DNA from: Desulfobacterales bacterium
GTDB lineage: Bacteria > Desulfobacterota > Desulfobacteria > Desulfobacterales > UBA2174_A
Direction of reading: 5' to 3'
DNA: 45,188 nucleotides
Assembly (NCBI GenBank): GCA_025454075.1
Contig: JALOPD010000022.1
Location: 1 to 45,188, forward strand
The position numbers and the translations under genes are program-made. A model generated the notes under the pieces. The model searched no databases, was not told the DNA's origin, and saw only the letters and a list, made by a program, of their open reading frames with translations. Shown here one piece after another: positions 1-8,167 of this stretch. The first letter of the stretch is position 1. Each line of letters starts with the position of its first letter.

Positions 1-98
1 AGCGCCGCTTGTACCGCCGGGCATGGAATAGATAGCAGCAGGGTTAACAGCGTCATTACCATACTGACCGGGGCCAAATTTTTTCGGATACCCTTCAT
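1..98 (-). CDS. N-terminus of an exported protein (partial, runs off the window)
   Basis: Only the first 32 codons lie in the window. The ATG at 98-96 is preceded by a strong Shine-Dalgarno sequence (AGGGAGG, about 5 nt upstream). The peptide starts MKGIRKNLAPVSMVMTLLTL and continues to a hydrophobic core ending in PCPAVQAA, which is a classical Sec signal peptide with an AxA-type cleavage site. The mature part is outside the window, so the function cannot be read. Short signal peptides of this look occur in PA2779-type small exported proteins, but that is only a resemblance. It is transcribed in the same direction as the amphi-Trp gene upstream of it. Confidence 0.6.
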   Translation of the reverse strand, partial: MKGIRKNLAPVSMVMTLLTLLLSIPCPAVQAA

Positions 99-187
99 GT
101 CGACCTCCCTTTACCGCGTTTCAAAGGTTTCCATTATCAGCTAAAATACACAATGGCGCGACTCTATGACTCACGATAGACCGACAA

Positions 188-418
188 TTACTTAATCTGC
201 CATTTGAGTTGAAATTCTATCTCTTCATCTGTTTTACCGCGCTCGTGTTCGATATTGATAATAGCCGTGGTGGGAATAGAGATGCGCTCTCCGGCCACCT
301 GAATCCGAAATGATTTGCCTTTTTCAATGCTATCCGCCAAGCGGCGCAGTTTAATCACAAATTGCTTCGCGGGATAATTTTTCTCAATGTCACGCTTGGT
401 CTTGTTCTTTCGTATCAT
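188..418 (-). CDS. amphi-Trp domain-containing protein
   Basis: A 76-residue protein with the features of the amphi-Trp domain family (TIGR04354). It has a basic N-terminus, a helix with the RRLADSIEKG segment near residues 26-36, a short central strand region, and a C-terminal alternating acidic/hydrophobic strand ending in Trp (EEIEFQLKWQIK). The family is small, widespread in bacteria and archaea, and of unknown function. The ATG at 418 is preceded by GTG at 421, and the very strong AAAGGAGG lies 7 nt before the GTG and 10 nt before the ATG, so either could be the start. A good sigma-70-like promoter lies just upstream at 444-471. It stands alone, with no functional partner evident nearby. 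Confidence 0.8.
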   Translation of the reverse strand: MIRKNKTKRDIEKNYPAKQFVIKLRRLADSIEKGKSFRIQVAGERISIPTTAIINIEHERGKTDEEIEFQLKWQIK

Positions 419-443
419 CACTGAAATTCCTCCTTTGATTCAC

Positions 444-471
444 ATTATACGACGCACATTACACGACTCAA
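444..471 (-). promoter_or_regulatory. sigma-70-like promoter of the amphi-Trp gene
   Basis: Read on the minus strand there is TTGAGT (471-466), a 16-nt spacer, and a perfect TATAAT (449-444). The expected start of transcription is near position 437, giving a leader of about 20 nt that contains the AAAGGAGG ribosome-binding site. This is a motif match by eye and has not been tested experimentally. Confidence 0.6.
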
Positions 472-630
472 TTCAACATCTACGTTGCCGACTCAATAAG
501 TCGCGATTCCGGCAGTCCCAAGGCAAGCAGCTGTCCCCGTAAACGCTGGAGATGACGCAGCTCACAGCTGACAAAAAGGAAGTGTGCGTGGGAAGCATAA
601 TAGAACGCTGCGCAGCCGCACCCAGCGCCT
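472..630. other. intergenic stretch, possible remnant of a coding 3' end
   Basis: Between the amphi-Trp promoter and the stop of the MscS gene there is no complete gene. On the minus strand an open frame from about 630 to 480 reads through protein-like sequence (for example FLFVSCELRHLQRLRGQLL, then LPESRLIESAT) before a stop. It has no start or ribosome-binding site of its own and merges upstream into a shadow frame of the MscS gene. It may be the tail of a decayed gene or chance. Confidence 0.25.
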
Positions 631-2682
631 TCATTGTCTGATTTCTCCCACGCCGTGCATGTGAATGTCGCGCTGCGGGAAGGGTATCTCGATGCCGGCC
701 TTTTTAAGCTCGTCAAAGATGGTGAAGTACAGGTTGCTCTTGACCACCCGCTCCGCATAGGCCCGCATGTCTATGCAGAAGGCAAGGCTGAAATCGAGCG
801 AGCTTTCGCCGAAGCCGATGAACAGCACCCGCGGTTTCTCCTGCCGGGACACCGTGGGCTCCCGCTCGGCGGCCGCCAGCAGAATCCGCTCCACCTGCCG
901 GGGGTCCGACCCGTAGGAAACCCCCACGGGCAGCGCGACCCACACCAGCGGCGACGACAACGTGTAGTTGACGATCGTGTTGGACACGAGGCTGGAGTTG
1001 GACACCAGGTACTCCACGTTGCCGCGCGTTCGCACCCGCGTCGACAGGGCGTTGATGTCGGTGATCACGCCGGTGCCGTCCTCGATTTTGATCCAGTCGC
1101 CCCTGCGGACCTTGCCTCCGAAGATGATGATCAGGCCCGAAATCAAGTTGGCAGCCATGCCCTGCAGGCCGAGGCCGATGCCCACCCCGATGGCGCCGGC
1201 AAAGACCAGCAGGAAGCCGAAGTCCACTCCCACCGAGTCGAGGGCGATCAAGGACCCAATCCCCAAAAAGGCCAACCGGATCAGCGTGTTGACGGCATAC
1301 CCGGCCCCCTGCTCGACTCCGAAGGCGGGGTAGATCTTGTAGTCCAGATACGCCTGCAGCAGACGGGAGGCATAGATGAAAAAGAAAATGATCAGGAGCG
1401 CCTTCAGGACGACCCAGATGCTGATGCCGGTCTTGCCGACGGTGACCACCGGGAAGGACAACACCCGTTCGATCGGCGCCAGCAGGCCGACCATGTCCAG
1501 CAGCAGGGCCGCTGCCGCCACGGCGGTCGCGTACACCAGAAAAGACCGCACGGAGCGGACCAGCAACTGGGCGGATTCATCCCCCGTGGAGAGCCGTTCG
1601 GCCAGGCGATGCAGCCAGATGCGCAGCGCGTGATAAACGAGGCTGAGCAGGATCAGGGCGCCCGCCGTGGACCAGATCTTCACCAGCAGCAGGCGGCCGA
1701 TCTCGCGGAAGCCGAAACACCACAGCAGGGCGAGCGCAAACGAAACGCCGACCAGCGGGTAGTAGTAGCGGTTGAGGACGCGGACGTAATTCTGGTAGCT
1801 GTGGTAGGGCAGGGGCGGCAGGAAGGAGAGCAGCGCCCGCTTGTTGAGCATCAGCAGCAGGAACACGCAGGCCACCGACACGGAGATGGCGAACCGCAGG
1901 AAGGCCAGGACGTCCTTCGGGAAGCGGAACGCCTCGGCGGCCCAGTACAACACGATGCCGCTCACGGCGTACAGCAGGACCACGCGGGCGATCTGGAACA
2001 CCCGGCCCCCGTGAGCGGCGGTGACCGCGAACAGGTCGCGGGTCAACAGCTCGCGCAGCAAGGAGATCGCCAGCGCCGTCAGCGACCACAGCAGGAGAAG
2101 GTCCCCGATCAAGGCGAACCAGACCGCCTTGTAGGTGATCATGGCGTGGATGGCCGAATAAGCGCCCAGGAGCAGCAGCGGGATGGCCGCTGCCGTCACC
2201 ACCCGCAGAGCGGCAATGAAAAAGGGGTACAGCGGTTCAGGGATGCGGTGACGAATAGGTTGAATGGCCCTTTCGATCCGCCGCATGACACGGTTGCGGC
2301 CGAAGAGGCTGTAAAAGACGGCCGACAGAAAAATCAAAACGACCAGGGACCCGATAATTCCCAGAACACGGCTTTGGGCGGCGACCTGCTGCAGGAACTC
2401 GGGAATTCTCATCGGAAGGGACAGCAGCCATTTGTACAAGTAGTCGATGGTTTTGAGATCCCAACCGAGAGGCGTCCAGCGTGCAAGCACAATGGCTTGC
2501 TGCTGGATGTCCTCCTTGACCTGCCCGGCCTCCTTGATGAGAGCTTCCCCCATTTTGTCCGGGACGGCGATCACGGGGCTTTCCGGCTCGGCGTTCGATT
2601 TGGGGGTGTCGGCCGCCATGGTTAAACTGCTCAGAATCAGAACGCCGAAGACGAGCAGGCATCTCGCGAAGTTGTTTTTCAT
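631..2682 (-). CDS. large MscS-family mechanosensitive ion channel
   Basis: A 683-residue inner-membrane channel. It begins with a signal peptide (MKNNFARCLLVFGVLILSS, then LTMAAD), followed by a short periplasmic segment and roughly ten to eleven hydrophobic helices. The C-terminal third is the conserved MscS core. The pore-lining helix is Gly/Ala-rich (GAIGVGIGLGLQGMAANLIS), the beta domain contains RRGDWIKIEDGTGVI and the DINALSTRVRT turn, and the cytoplasmic alpha-beta vestibule ends in FPQRDIHMH. MscS channels release solutes on hypo-osmotic shock. The length places it among multi-TM YbdG/MscK-like forms rather than the 286-residue MscS. An in-frame ATG at 2709 is possible, but 2682 puts the signal peptide at the N-terminus and follows an AAAGGGG sequence. 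Confidence 0.9.
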   Translation of the reverse strand: MKNNFARCLLVFGVLILSSLTMAADTPKSNAEPESPVIAVPDKMGEALIKEAGQVKEDIQQQAIVLARWTPLGWDLKTIDYLYKWLLSLPMRIPEFLQQVAAQSRVLGIIGSLVVLIFLSAVFYSLFGRNRVMRRIERAIQPIRHRIPEPLYPFFIAALRVVTAAAIPLLLLGAYSAIHAMITYKAVWFALIGDLLLLWSLTALAISLLRELLTRDLFAVTAAHGGRVFQIARVVLLYAVSGIVLYWAAEAFRFPKDVLAFLRFAISVSVACVFLLLMLNKRALLSFLPPLPYHSYQNYVRVLNRYYYPLVGVSFALALLWCFGFREIGRLLLVKIWSTAGALILLSLVYHALRIWLHRLAERLSTGDESAQLLVRSVRSFLVYATAVAAAALLLDMVGLLAPIERVLSFPVVTVGKTGISIWVVLKALLIIFFFIYASRLLQAYLDYKIYPAFGVEQGAGYAVNTLIRLAFLGIGSLIALDSVGVDFGFLLVFAGAIGVGIGLGLQGMAANLISGLIIIFGGKVRRGDWIKIEDGTGVITDINALSTRVRTRGNVEYLVSNSSLVSNTIVNYTLSSPLVWVALPVGVSYGSDPRQVERILLAAAEREPTVSRQEKPRVLFIGFGESSLDFSLAFCIDMRAYAERVVKSNLYFTIFDELKKAGIEIPFPQRDIHMHGVGEIRQ

Positions 2683-2828
2683 TCTCAACCCAATCCCCTT
2701 TAGGCCCATGGGTGCGACATGTCCGCACCGGCCGAGTCATAGTATAGATTCGTAAAAACCGCAAACCTTTGCCCTTGCGGCACCCACGCCTGAAATGTAC
2801 GTGAAGTGATTCGGAAGTCGGAAGGCGT

Positions 2829-2862
2829 AAACCGCTGTGGGAGCAGCTTTCGGCCGCGAATA
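2829..2862. repeat. REP-like palindromic element
   Basis: The stretch reads AACCGCTGTGGGAGCAGC then TTTCGGCCGCGAATAA. It strongly resembles the widespread proteobacterial REP motif of the type GTGGGAGCGGCTTTAGCCGCGA. It sits immediately upstream of the M28 peptidase start and occupies the place where a ribosome-binding site would be expected. Only one copy was noticed in this window, so repeat status rests on similarity to a known motif class. Confidence 0.4.
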
Positions 2863-2864
2863 AC

Positions 2865-3617
2865 ATGAAACCGCGAATACGGACGTTGACTGGGGTGGGC
2901 CTCGCACTCAGCAGCCTTTTTTTTGCGGATGGCGCCGCCGGTATCTCGCATGCCGGGTTCACTCAGGAACCAGGGGCGATGGAGATGATCGATATCCATG
3001 CAACGGAAGCCCGGCTGAGAGACCACCTCAAGGCGCTCACGGTCGGCATCGGCGAGCGCAGCGTTCTCGTTCCGGGAAACCTCAAGAAAACGGCGGGCTA
3101 TATCCGTGATTTCTACGGGGGGATCGGGATCGAGGCGCGTTTGGAGCCCTATGACTATCACGGCGTCGAGGTCGTCAATGTCGTCGCGGAGGTCCAATTG
3201 AGCCCCCGCCCCTCCCGGCGGGTCCTGATCGGCGCCCACTACGATTCGGTCGCCGGCAGCGTCGGCGCGGACGACAACGCCAGCGCCGTGGCCGTGCAGC
3301 TCGAAACCGCCCGGCAGGTGACGGCGCTGAGAGGATGCAAAGATTTGGACGTGACCGTCGTGTTCGTGTCCTTTGCCCTCGAAGAACCACCGGTCTACGG
3401 CACGCGGTTCATGGGAAGCCGGGTCTACGCCGAGCAGGCCCGGCGCCGGAACGAACGAATCGACGCCATGCTGTGCCTGGAGATGGTCGGCTACACCTGC
3501 CCCGAAACGGGGTGCCAGTCCTATCCGTTCCCGGATCCCTTTTTGCCTGCGCCTGCAGATGAATCGAAGACGTTGAGTTCAGCCGGTATTCCGAAGAAAA
3601 ATTGTTATATACAATAG
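2865..3617 (+). CDS. M28-family zinc peptidase, C-terminally truncated
   Basis: A 250-residue frame with the N-terminal two thirds of an M28 aminopeptidase-like domain. After a signal-peptide-like start come GAHYDSV (first zinc His, near residue 125), GADDNASA (bridging Asp), FALEEPP (catalytic and metal Glu) and LEMVGYT (metal ligand region). The family continues for another 80 or more residues, including a final zinc His, after the CQSYPFP segment. Here the similarity stops near residue 225 and the frame ends with an unrelated tail (ADESKTLSSAGIPKKNCYIQ). The last zinc ligand is therefore missing and the enzyme is probably inactive. No ribosome-binding site is visible and the start abuts a REP-like element. 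It is most likely a pseudogene left by a deletion or insertion around 3545-3560. Confidence 0.7.
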   Translation: MKPRIRTLTGVGLALSSLFFADGAAGISHAGFTQEPGAMEMIDIHATEARLRDHLKALTVGIGERSVLVPGNLKKTAGYIRDFYGGIGIEARLEPYDYHGVEVVNVVAEVQLSPRPSRRVLIGAHYDSVAGSVGADDNASAVAVQLETARQVTALRGCKDLDVTVVFVSFALEEPPVYGTRFMGSRVYAEQARRRNERIDAMLCLEMVGYTCPETGCQSYPFPDPFLPAPADESKTLSSAGIPKKNCYIQ

Positions 3618-3742
3618 CGATCTGCCAATTTGGACCTGGGTCACTTGTTACGTACAGGCTGTCAGTATCAACTGAACTTGGGAGATCACTTTTCGTTGGA
3701 GATATTCCAGAGGACAGCTCATTGTAACCGTCTTCTTGTGCA

Positions 3743-3789
3743 AGGTGGCTTGGTGCAAGACTGCTTTTTCCAAGCCACCTGTTTTTTTT
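3743..3789 (+). terminator. rho-independent terminator
   Basis: A perfect 11-bp stem (AGGTGGCTTGG at 3743-3753 pairing with CCAAGCCACCT at 3770-3780) encloses a 16-nt loop and is followed by a G and eight T residues on the plus strand. It would end transcription coming from the truncated M28 peptidase. On the minus strand there is no T tract after the stem, so it is oriented for plus-strand transcripts although it lies just past the stop of the minus-strand dehydrogenase. Confidence 0.85.
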
Positions 3790-3791
3790 GA

Positions 3792-4982
3792 TTACATTCG
3801 TTTTGCAGGTCGAATCCGCAGCAAACGGTCGCCTCCGGCACGCCCAGGACCGTATGCATCGGTATCGGATGTGATGACATACAGGTATCCGTCGCTTCCT
3901 TGCGCCACATCCCGCAGCCGGCCGAAACTGTCTTTGAGCAGATGTTCCTGCCCAACCGGCCTATGCCCGTCCATCTTCAGGCGGACCAACCGTTTGCCTT
4001 TTAGATTTACAAAAAAGAAATCACCTCTCCAGGCGGGGAATGCACCACCGAGATAAAAAGTGCATCCGGCCGGTGCGATGGCTGGAGTGTACTCAACCAA
4101 AGGCGGTGCGGTTCCTTCACGTTTTTCGCGGTGATGGACAAGCGGCCAGCCGTAGTTGCTCCCAGCGGTGATGAGGTTCACCTCGTCTCCTCCCCCGGGC
4201 GCGTCATCCCAGGAGGGACCGTGCTCGGTCTGGAGGATGAAACCGGTCTCGGGATGAATCGCCATGCCTTGAGAGTTGCGGTGTCCCCAGGAGAATATTT
4301 CTGGACGTGCGTCTTTTCGGCCCACAAATGGATTGTCACCCGGGGTCGATCCGTCGTCGTTCAACCGCAGAGTCTTGCCGTTTAGGTCCATGAGATCCTG
4401 GGCTCGCCATCCTTCGCCGCGTTCACCGAGACTAATATAAAGCTTCCGATCGATGCCAAACCGGATGCGGCAACCAAAATGCTTGGCTTTTTGACTGCCG
4501 GGCACTCCAGGAAAAACCGCCAGCGGATTCTTCAATCCCTGCGCGGTCTCTTCGAAACGCGTTACCCTGGTCATCAGGCCCCTATCGGTTTCCACCGTGT
4601 AGGCGAGGTAGATCATCCGGTTAGCGGCAAAGTCGGGATGCAAAGCGACGTCCAGCAGCCCACCCTGTCCCTGATAGGCAACAGGGGGAACACCCGACAC
4701 CGATTCCGGCAAGAGTCGGCCGAGTTCCACAACCCGCAACCGACCGGGGCGCTCGGTTATTAGAAGGCGGTTACCAGGGGCCGGCACGACAGCCCACGGG
4801 CTTTCAAGCCCTTCGGCGACAACATCCACGCGAAAGGTGTCAGAATTGGATTCCAAAAAAGGAATCTCTTCCGAAGACAGCCGGGCCTTTATCCACGACA
4901 GGAAATCGTAGGCATCGGCCGCGGATATCCACACGATGGAACTGATTACTATCAAATAAACGGTGCGTGCAGCGGTCCGCAT
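3792..4982 (-). CDS. PQQ-dependent sugar dehydrogenase (GSDH/sorbosone dehydrogenase family)
   Basis: A 396-residue exported beta-propeller protein. A signal peptide (MRTAARTVYLIVISSIVWIS, then AADA) precedes the GSDH domain. Family motifs visible in order are GLESPWAV, RLLITERPGRL, GQGGLLDVALHPDF, the TEHGPSWDDAPGGGDEVN loop, NYGWP and the late ITSDTDAYG segment. Family members (YliI and soluble glucose dehydrogenase type) oxidise aldose sugars in the periplasm with PQQ and calcium. The substrate here is unknown and no PQQ biosynthesis genes are in the window. The ATG at 4982 follows AGGGGG by about 6 nt, which favours it over an in-frame TTG at 4988. It lies 25 nt downstream of the amidase gene stop on the opposite side of transcription order, so the two genes are not overlapping. 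Confidence 0.88.
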   Translation of the reverse strand: MRTAARTVYLIVISSIVWISAADAYDFLSWIKARLSSEEIPFLESNSDTFRVDVVAEGLESPWAVVPAPGNRLLITERPGRLRVVELGRLLPESVSGVPPVAYQGQGGLLDVALHPDFAANRMIYLAYTVETDRGLMTRVTRFEETAQGLKNPLAVFPGVPGSQKAKHFGCRIRFGIDRKLYISLGERGEGWRAQDLMDLNGKTLRLNDDGSTPGDNPFVGRKDARPEIFSWGHRNSQGMAIHPETGFILQTEHGPSWDDAPGGGDEVNLITAGSNYGWPLVHHREKREGTAPPLVEYTPAIAPAGCTFYLGGAFPAWRGDFFFVNLKGKRLVRLKMDGHRPVGQEHLLKDSFGRLRDVAQGSDGYLYVITSDTDAYGPGRAGGDRLLRIRPAKRM

Positions 4983-5007
4983 TTCCAACCCCCTTTCACT
5001 TTAATAC

Positions 5008-7158
5008 TCAATCATATGATGCTGTGAGGATGTGCTCATCCATCGATGATCCCAGCCGGGGCGACTCTTGAAAGGCCGTCGGGTTGATCGCCTTAATATA
5101 TGTTCGCAATCCCTCTACGATCGAATCGGCCAGATGGTTCTGGTAGGCGGATGTTACCAGACGTCGGCATTCCTCTCGGTTGCTGATGAAGGAAGTCTCA
5201 ACCAAAATGGAAGGCATTCGGGCTCCTATAAGCACATAAAAGGGCGCTTGTTTCACCCCTTTGTCCTTGATTCGGTCATAGCCCCGGTGGCTCATGTTTG
5301 CAATCAAGGAATCCTGCACCAACTCGGCCAGATGTCGTGATTCGTTGATCTTGGCATTTTTCAGCAAATCATTCAGGATTGAGTGCAGGTCACTGATGTT
5401 TTTTGTGGAGGTAGCGTTTTCCATGGCCGCAACCCGAATGGACTCATCATCCGTGGCCAGGTTCAAGAAATAGGTCTCAATGCCGTAAGCCCGGGGATCG
5501 CGCGAAGCGTTTGTGTGGATGGACACAAAAAGGTCCGCGTGGCGAGTGTTGGCGAACGCCGTGCGCTCTTCCAAAGTCAGGTATCGGTCGCCGGTTCGCG
5601 TGAGGATCGCTTCGATGCCCAAATCGTCACGGATCTTGGCGACAACGCGCTTGGAAATGGCCAGGACCACATCCTTCTCATGAACCCCCGGAATGAAACC
5701 CGGCGCTCCGAAATCCTTGCCGCCGTGCCCTGGATCAACCGCAATGCGCCTGACTCCAAGGGCCAGCTGCCTGGCGAGCGCCCCGCGCGGAACCTTGCCG
5801 GTGAACCGATTTGTGGTGCCTTTACGGGACCCCTCGGCCGGCTTCTCCGCTGCGTGGGGTGCGCCGTTCTTGCCCCAAACATCGATCACGACGCGGAAAG
5901 GATCGCGCAGTGAGAATACCTGGTATGAGTCAATGGACTTTATGTCGACCACGACCCTAACCGAGTTCGGTGTATACCGTGCCGCACGCGCATTGCTCAG
6001 CAGGTCGTCGTTTATCGGAATGCTGGTCTGCAACCCCTCATCGAGGGTGCTGTTGCTCAGATCCACGTAAAGTCTTGGGGGCTTGTTCAGATCCGGATTT
6101 TTCTTGAGCAGATGGTGATTGTAATCTACCTCTTGATCCCCGTGGATCACCACACGGGTGTAGCTCGGATTGGACCAGTATCGCAGCTGCTGGACAACGG
6201 CCAATCCGGTTCCTGCATCACGCAGTTTGCCGGGTGTAGGAGAGGATTTTCTCAGCTTCGACTCGGGTAGTTCAGTTGATCCGGAAGAAGGAACCGTACG
6301 CTTGGCAGCCGCTTTTGGCGTCGCCCGTACGACGGCCATGGCCTTTAGTTCCTCTGCCGCCTTCTTGGCAAATGGGCTGTTGGGGAAATCCGCGACTATT
6401 CTTTCGAAGTTCTCCCGGGCGGCCCGCTGGTCGGAGCTGAATTTAAGCCCTTTGTGAAGCCCGATGTAAAGAACGGCCTCCAGGTATAGCGCCTGCGCCG
6501 ACAATGGCCCTTCGGGGTCCTCCAGATAGGCATTGTGAAAACGCCCGATGCACAGCATCCATGCCCGTCGGCCGGTTTCGGTGGGCCTGGTTTTGCTCAG
6601 CTTCTTGAAGCAGGTTTCGGCCTCTTTCAAGTGTTTTTCTTGGGCAGAAGATGCCGGTGCGGAAGGGTTTTTTGTTGTCGATTCCTGTAAGACTGCTTCA
6701 GTCATAACGCGGTTCAACTCGGTGGACTCATTTTTGGCGGTGTCTTCCGGCAAGCGCGCAGCGGTTTGAATTTTTTGCAATGCCTTGGATGAATGCTCTC
6801 GGTATTTGCTCTCGGGAAATTTCTCCTGCACCTGGGATAGCAACTCCATCCCTTTTTTCTGGTCGGATGGGTTCCGGGAATATCTGAAGAGCTCCAAATA
6901 GAGCCGGCCGACGTGATATAGGCTGGCAGGCGCCCAAGCCCCTTCAGGGTTCTTGCGGTACACATCCTGATACTTCTCGATGCACTGCAGCCACTGGTCA
7001 CGGTACTTCATTGCGTGGGGTTTCTGGCGAAGGGCGGCGGCGCATTTTTCGGCTTCAAAAAAGCGCCGGTTCAATTCCGAAGCAGAATCGGCTCTGGAGT
7101 TAACCGGAGAATTCAGTGTGATTAGAAGAAATAAAAGTACCAGGAAATTTTTGTGCAT
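5008..7158 (-). CDS. amiC: N-acetylmuramoyl-L-alanine amidase with TPR-like and AMIN domains
   Basis: A 716-residue periplasmic cell-wall amidase. The N-terminus is a signal peptide (MHKNFLVLLFLLITLNSPVN). It is followed by two TPR/Sel-like repeats of the form YHVGRLYLELF and ALYLEAVLYIGLH (about residues 30-280), a beta-rich AMIN domain (about 325-435) that usually binds septal peptidoglycan, and a C-terminal Amidase_3 catalytic domain. Zinc and catalytic residues are visible in VDPGHGGKDFGA, GVHEKDVV, LFVSIHTNA and ILVETSFISN. The enzyme cleaves the amide bond between MurNAc and the stem peptide. Amidases of this type are activated by EnvC/NlpD LytM factors, and an EnvC-like domain is encoded at 30881-32068, so the two could be partners. 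The added N-terminal repeats make it much longer than E. coli AmiC (417 residues). Confidence 0.9.
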   Translation of the reverse strand: MHKNFLVLLFLLITLNSPVNSRADSASELNRRFFEAEKCAAALRQKPHAMKYRDQWLQCIEKYQDVYRKNPEGAWAPASLYHVGRLYLELFRYSRNPSDQKKGMELLSQVQEKFPESKYREHSSKALQKIQTAARLPEDTAKNESTELNRVMTEAVLQESTTKNPSAPASSAQEKHLKEAETCFKKLSKTRPTETGRRAWMLCIGRFHNAYLEDPEGPLSAQALYLEAVLYIGLHKGLKFSSDQRAARENFERIVADFPNSPFAKKAAEELKAMAVVRATPKAAAKRTVPSSGSTELPESKLRKSSPTPGKLRDAGTGLAVVQQLRYWSNPSYTRVVIHGDQEVDYNHHLLKKNPDLNKPPRLYVDLSNSTLDEGLQTSIPINDDLLSNARAARYTPNSVRVVVDIKSIDSYQVFSLRDPFRVVIDVWGKNGAPHAAEKPAEGSRKGTTNRFTGKVPRGALARQLALGVRRIAVDPGHGGKDFGAPGFIPGVHEKDVVLAISKRVVAKIRDDLGIEAILTRTGDRYLTLEERTAFANTRHADLFVSIHTNASRDPRAYGIETYFLNLATDDESIRVAAMENATSTKNISDLHSILNDLLKNAKINESRHLAELVQDSLIANMSHRGYDRIKDKGVKQAPFYVLIGARMPSILVETSFISNREECRRLVTSAYQNHLADSIVEGLRTYIKAINPTAFQESPRLGSSMDEHILTASYD

Positions 7159-7279
7159 CTTGAACAGAGCGGCGGTTATTCGTCTGAGGAATTAGTAAGG
7201 TTGAGCAAGGACAGCGCCGTATTCCACTCGGAATCCGCTATGCAGATTGACCGGATTCTTGGTGATCAATTTTCGGTGC

Positions 7280-7669
7280 CTATTTCAGCCGCATAATAGC
7301 ATGCGAGATACCATCGCTGCTTCTGAATTCAAATTCGTTCTCGCCAATCTTGTAGATCTTGGAGCAGCTCTCCGCACCTTTTCTCAACCAGGTCCAAGTA
7401 CTACAAAATTCGTCGTTATTTATCCTGTAGGTCCCTTTGTCGTTACCGGAACCCCAGTCACATTCCTGCCGCCTGTCCGGAAAATACGTAACGGAAACGC
7501 GTGTCCCTGAACTCAGAACCTCTGCGGCTCTTTCCGTTTGAAATAGGAATTCAAGCTCAGTTTGATTCAGCCTTTTAGCCCCTGAAGGATCCAGCTGAAG
7601 TTCGGCACATCCACAAAAAATTATGCTGGCTCCAGCAATAGCGAAAGCAAAACAAGTTTGCTTTTTCAT
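7280..7669 (-). CDS. putative small lipoprotein
   Basis: A 129-residue protein. MKKQTCFAFAIAGASIIFCG precedes Cys21 in a lipobox-like FCGC context, which suggests lipid attachment and periplasmic or outer-membrane anchoring. The mature part contains GTYRINNDEFCSTW, SCSKIYKIGENEFEF and several Cys and Trp residues, a layout reminiscent of DUF995-type domains, but I do not recognise it with certainty. The start at 7669 has GAGAGG about 12 nt upstream. A perfect 18-bp palindrome (7723-7740) lies 54 nt upstream and may be an operator. The amidase gene follows 121 nt downstream on the same strand. Confidence 0.6.
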   Translation of the reverse strand: MKKQTCFAFAIAGASIIFCGCAELQLDPSGAKRLNQTELEFLFQTERAAEVLSSGTRVSVTYFPDRRQECDWGSGNDKGTYRINNDEFCSTWTWLRKGAESCSKIYKIGENEFEFRSSDGISHAIMRLK

Positions 7670-7722
7670 GTTCTGGTTCGTTCCTCTCGCAGAATCGATC
7701 CACGTGTATTGCCATTACCCCA

Positions 7723-7740
7723 GTTGCCACATGTGGCAAC
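7723..7740. promoter_or_regulatory. perfect 18-bp palindrome, candidate operator
   Basis: GTTGCCACATGTGGCAAC is a perfect dyad with no spacer. It lies 54 nt upstream of the lipoprotein start codon (minus strand), a usual place for a repressor or activator site. It is not followed by a T tract and so does not look like a terminator. No regulator gene adjoins it. Confidence 0.4.
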
Positions 7741-8077
7741 CCAGAGGTATCATGAAATAGGATAAAGGTGCGCCCCATATACTGCGGGTCGGCGGATAGA
7801 ATAGGGGGGGCGGAGGTATATGGGCAGATTAAGTTATCAAATGTTAATATCGCAGCTTCTATCTTGTCAAGAGATATCGCAAATGGACAGCACAAAGCCC
7901 GGGAAGTCTGAGGCTGTTCCAATGCACCTTCGAGAATCGCAGGGAAAGCTCATGAACGCTTAGAGAGGCGGAAAATTCCCGCTGACAACCTTGATAAATA
8001 TTCAAGGATGAAACATCGCTCCTCCTGAAGCGATTGCTCAGGAAGGGCTTCGACTGGAAACTTCTATGCTTGGGGGT
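7741..8077. other. gene-free stretch
   Basis: No convincing coding frame is present. The region contains a small imperfect hairpin (CCTTGATAAATATTCAAGG, 7989-8007) and a weak one around 8010-8045, neither with a terminator-like T tract. The base composition is more AT-rich than the downstream chromosome. Together with the transposon-end-like sequence that follows, this looks like a site of past insertions. Confidence 0.4.
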
Positions 8078-8127
8078 GGGTCAAAATTGGATGCCGATAG
8101 CGGGTCTATATTCAATGCCGTTTGACA
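8078..8127. mobile_element. probable solo end of an IS21-type insertion sequence
   Basis: Two imperfect tandem copies, GGGTCAAAATTGGATGCCG (8078-8096) and GGGTCTATATTCAATGCCG (8102-8120), match at 15 of 19 positions with a 24-nt period. They are followed by TTTGACA ending in CA at 8127. Multiple short repeats next to a TG...CA terminus are typical of IS21-family ends, and I recall GGGTCAAxATTxxATGCCG motifs from such elements. No transposase gene or opposite end is present, so this would be a remnant. Identification is by recollection of the motif. Confidence 0.4.
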
Positions 8128-8167
8128 AGCATGGTTGAAAAAATAATGGCCATATCAATACGTTCGC

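Noticed and set aside
634..2625. Long plus-strand open frame opposite the MscS gene
   Set aside because: It is Gln/Arg/His-rich low-complexity translation of the antisense of a GC-rich gene, with no domain resemblance and no ribosome-binding site.
7575..7922. 115-codon minus-strand frame upstream of the lipoprotein gene
   Set aside because: It overlaps the lipoprotein start out of frame, has no ribosome-binding site, and its sequence lacks any family pattern.
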